A stretch of DNA of 64,000 nt from Trochalopteron elliotii (Eukaryota; Chordata; Aves; Passeriformes; Leiothrichidae): NCBI GenBank assembly GCA_024734555.1, contig JANPWX010000173.1, forward strand, positions 1,352,348 through 1,416,347. The letters run 5' to 3'. Of this stretch, positions 61,974 through 64,000 are shown piece by piece (positions within the stretch are counted from its first letter, which is position 1; each line of letters begins with the position of its first letter). A program made the position numbers and the translations under genes. The notes below the pieces were generated by a model. That model searched no databases, was not told the DNA's origin, and saw only the letters and a program-made list of their open reading frames with translations.

Positions 61974-64000
61974 GAACATTCTTGCATAGCCCTTCAGAAG
62001 GATAATATATCTCCACACTTCCTGCATGTAGGGTAGGGGCAGACATGTCCTCACACAGGGCCATGGGGCTACTGCTGTCTCTCCGTGCAGACATTTTTCT
62101 TCAGTACCCTGATTACTCTGATGCATGGATTTCAGCAGTTCCTCTGAGCTGGGTGGCATCCTGGATCCTGTTTTTCCATTAAATACTGGGTTTCTACATC
62201 AAAAGGACTGACAGTAATAATATACTTTAATAATCCTAAGTTATCTTGTGGGGAATTGTCTCCACACCTCTTTTTGCCTGGGGCATTTAACACCTCTGGC
62301 TATGCCAATGTTTGAGAGTGGACGTACTTGAATATGTGTGTGTGTGTAGGACTGAGTGTCCAGAGTTAGCCATGCACATTTTCTTGCACAAAAGAGACAA
62401 AACAATCTGTCTCGCCATCACTAAAAAGAGCAGCAGCAGTGCTCATCTAAGAAAAAGAACACCCTCATCACCAGTAGCACATTTGTGCTGATTGGTGTTA
62501 TTGAAGCAGTTTATTAAGTATACAAGCAAGTCCAATAGAACAAATTCAGAGGGAAAGAAAAGTTGTAAAGGCCAACACAACAGCTCTTCTGTGAATCTAT
62601 TCATTATGGGGTCATTTGGGTTGGTCACTACTTTAGAGGGAAAATGATATTTTTATGGAAGAAGAAAAAAGCAGGAGGAAAAAAAAATTTACAAAAGCCA
62701 AAGTGCTCTATCTTTTTTTTCCTCCTTTCCCTCAGCTCAATTTTCTGATAATCTCTGGTATTCACTGAATCAAATGGTGACTGCTGATTGTTTTGATGAT
62801 AAATTGCCTGTAGTGCATGTGGGACTAATTACGAGATGGCACATTTCATTCTGCCACCTGTATAAACTATATTTTAGACAGGCACAATAAGGGAAGTATT
62901 CCCAACAACACAACATTTGGAAAAGCTGCAGACGACCTCCCTGTTCCCTCCCCCACTCTTACTAAGGGAAAAATTTGTAATAAGGAGTTGTGTCTTGAGT
63001 CTATAATATGGGAAAAACCTGAGGGAATAGAAGGATAAGGAAGAAATCAACCTGGAGGATCTACAGGAACGCAGAAGTGGGGTTCTGGGAGAAAAGAAAG
63101 AGAAGGGCAATATGTCCATAGAGAAGGCGAGATCAAAGGGAATAAAAGACCTGAAAGCAATAAGATTGTTTTGGCACATGAGAGGGAGATGATGAGGCTT
63201 AGGAAGTTGGCCTGGGGAAGTAGATGCTCAAAAGGTACAGGCAAAGAGCTAAGAAGAAAGACAAAATCTGGGTCAGACCCTCCTTGGTGACTGAAGACTG
63301 CCTGATATGGTTTGGAAAAGTGAAACAGGGTGAATTCTGACCTTTTCTGAATCACTGACATGGCTAGGACACAAGAATTGCAACAACATGATGCCAAAAG
63401 GAAACCACAGATTCTTTTTGCCTAACCTTTCTCTTGCTTCTTCTTGGAGGTGAGGTGGTGTACAATTTTGATTAGTATTCTTTTGAAAGAAGAATGCTCT
63501 TTTTTTCCTTTTAGAGCAAGAGAAAACTCTAATTCATTACAAACCATATTATAAGCTGCACTTGGTATTTCGCTCACTTAGTGTGTATAAAACAATGGGA
63601 CACAATATTGAACTTTTTCAGTTTTTTTGAACAAGAAGTCCTTATTTTCTATAGCTGTCTACACATTGTTTTTCTGCATTTCCCTTTGTTCTCTGCACAT
63701 ATCAAGAGAGTGCAAGTGTGCATGAAGGTCCTTGAGTATGAGAGAGAATAAGAGCATAGAATTGTTTTTTTGTCCTGTGTTTTACACAGTGAAGTTGTCA
63801 TGGCTCCTCACAACAGCAAATAAATAATCTTCCTCCTATCTTCTCTGCTCCAATATTGGTGCTTGTATCTTCCATCTTGTCCAAAGGTTCCAGTGCAATA
63901 GCTGACATAGAATAGCACATCACTGCTGCTCATCCATGCATGTGTGCATGTATATGTATTTACACGTTATCATCACATTGACTGGCTGGAGCCAGGTTTT
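61974..64000. other. Noncoding stretch to the end of the window
   Basis: No recognised gene. A (TG)n run covers 62,335-62,347. From about 62,990 to 63,350 the plus strand is strongly purine-rich, which alone explains the serine/phenylalanine-rich minus-strand frames there (101 and 116 codons). CATG/TATG-rich simple sequence occurs near 63,930-63,960. Confidence 0.5.
62335..62347 (+). repeat. Short (TG)n repeat
   Basis: Six to seven TG units in a row. Minor simple repeat. Confidence 0.8.

Noticed and set aside
1..64000. CRISPR arrays, bacterial operons, rRNA, known microRNA seeds (let-7, miR-1, miR-9, miR-124), endogenous viral genes
   Set aside because: None could be seen on either strand; the only mobile DNA recognised is CR1-clade LINE sequence.

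Overview
The window looks like nuclear DNA of a bird. The evidence is CR1-clade LINE fragments with typical avian 3' ends, very low interspersed-repeat density, no mammalian SINEs, AT-rich sequence with strong CpG depletion, and a single sharp CpG island. Nothing in it is prokaryotic: there are no long ORFs, no operons and no Shine-Dalgarno-led genes. A crocodilian or turtle is less likely because repeats are so sparse. No complete protein-coding gene can be recognised. The longest open frames (about 155 codons or less) show no family signature and have the lengths expected by chance in AT-rich DNA. The window is best read as intergenic or deep intronic sequence around one promoter-like CpG island.

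Layout. 1-19.6 kb: noncoding DNA with a G-run at the left end, a degenerate minisatellite of about 56 bp period (1622-2010), short A-runs, two motif-dense blocks that could be regulatory (9.24-9.54 and 12.94-13.22 kb), a tandem duplication, an inverted repeat and a TCTA microsatellite. 19.6-21.7 kb: an opposite-strand CR1 3' tail followed by a long, decayed, plus-strand CR1/L3-like LINE in which reverse-transcriptase motifs can still be read. 21.7-38 kb: noncoding DNA with a TATA-like site and a few candidate exons.

38.02-38.67 kb: a CpG island with consensus splice donors leading out on both strands and acceptors inside or just downstream. It probably marks the 5' end of one or two transcripts. 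38.7-49.8 kb: several possible plus-strand exons (39.15, 41.98 and 47.24 kb), motif-dense blocks and a 36-bp alternating purine/pyrimidine (Z-DNA-prone) tract. 49.78-50.18 kb: a clear minus-strand CR1 3' fragment. 53.07-54.65 kb: a locally GC-richer stretch with several good splice-site pairs, a (GCA)9 run and stop-poor frames, which is the best candidate for an unannotated transcript after the island. 54.65-64 kb: noncoding DNA with a TA microsatellite, a perfect 12-bp-stem hairpin and other small repeats.

All exon, promoter and enhancer calls were made by reading the sequence alone. Pseudo-exons are common in vertebrate introns, so these calls carry low confidence. The repeat calls are much firmer.
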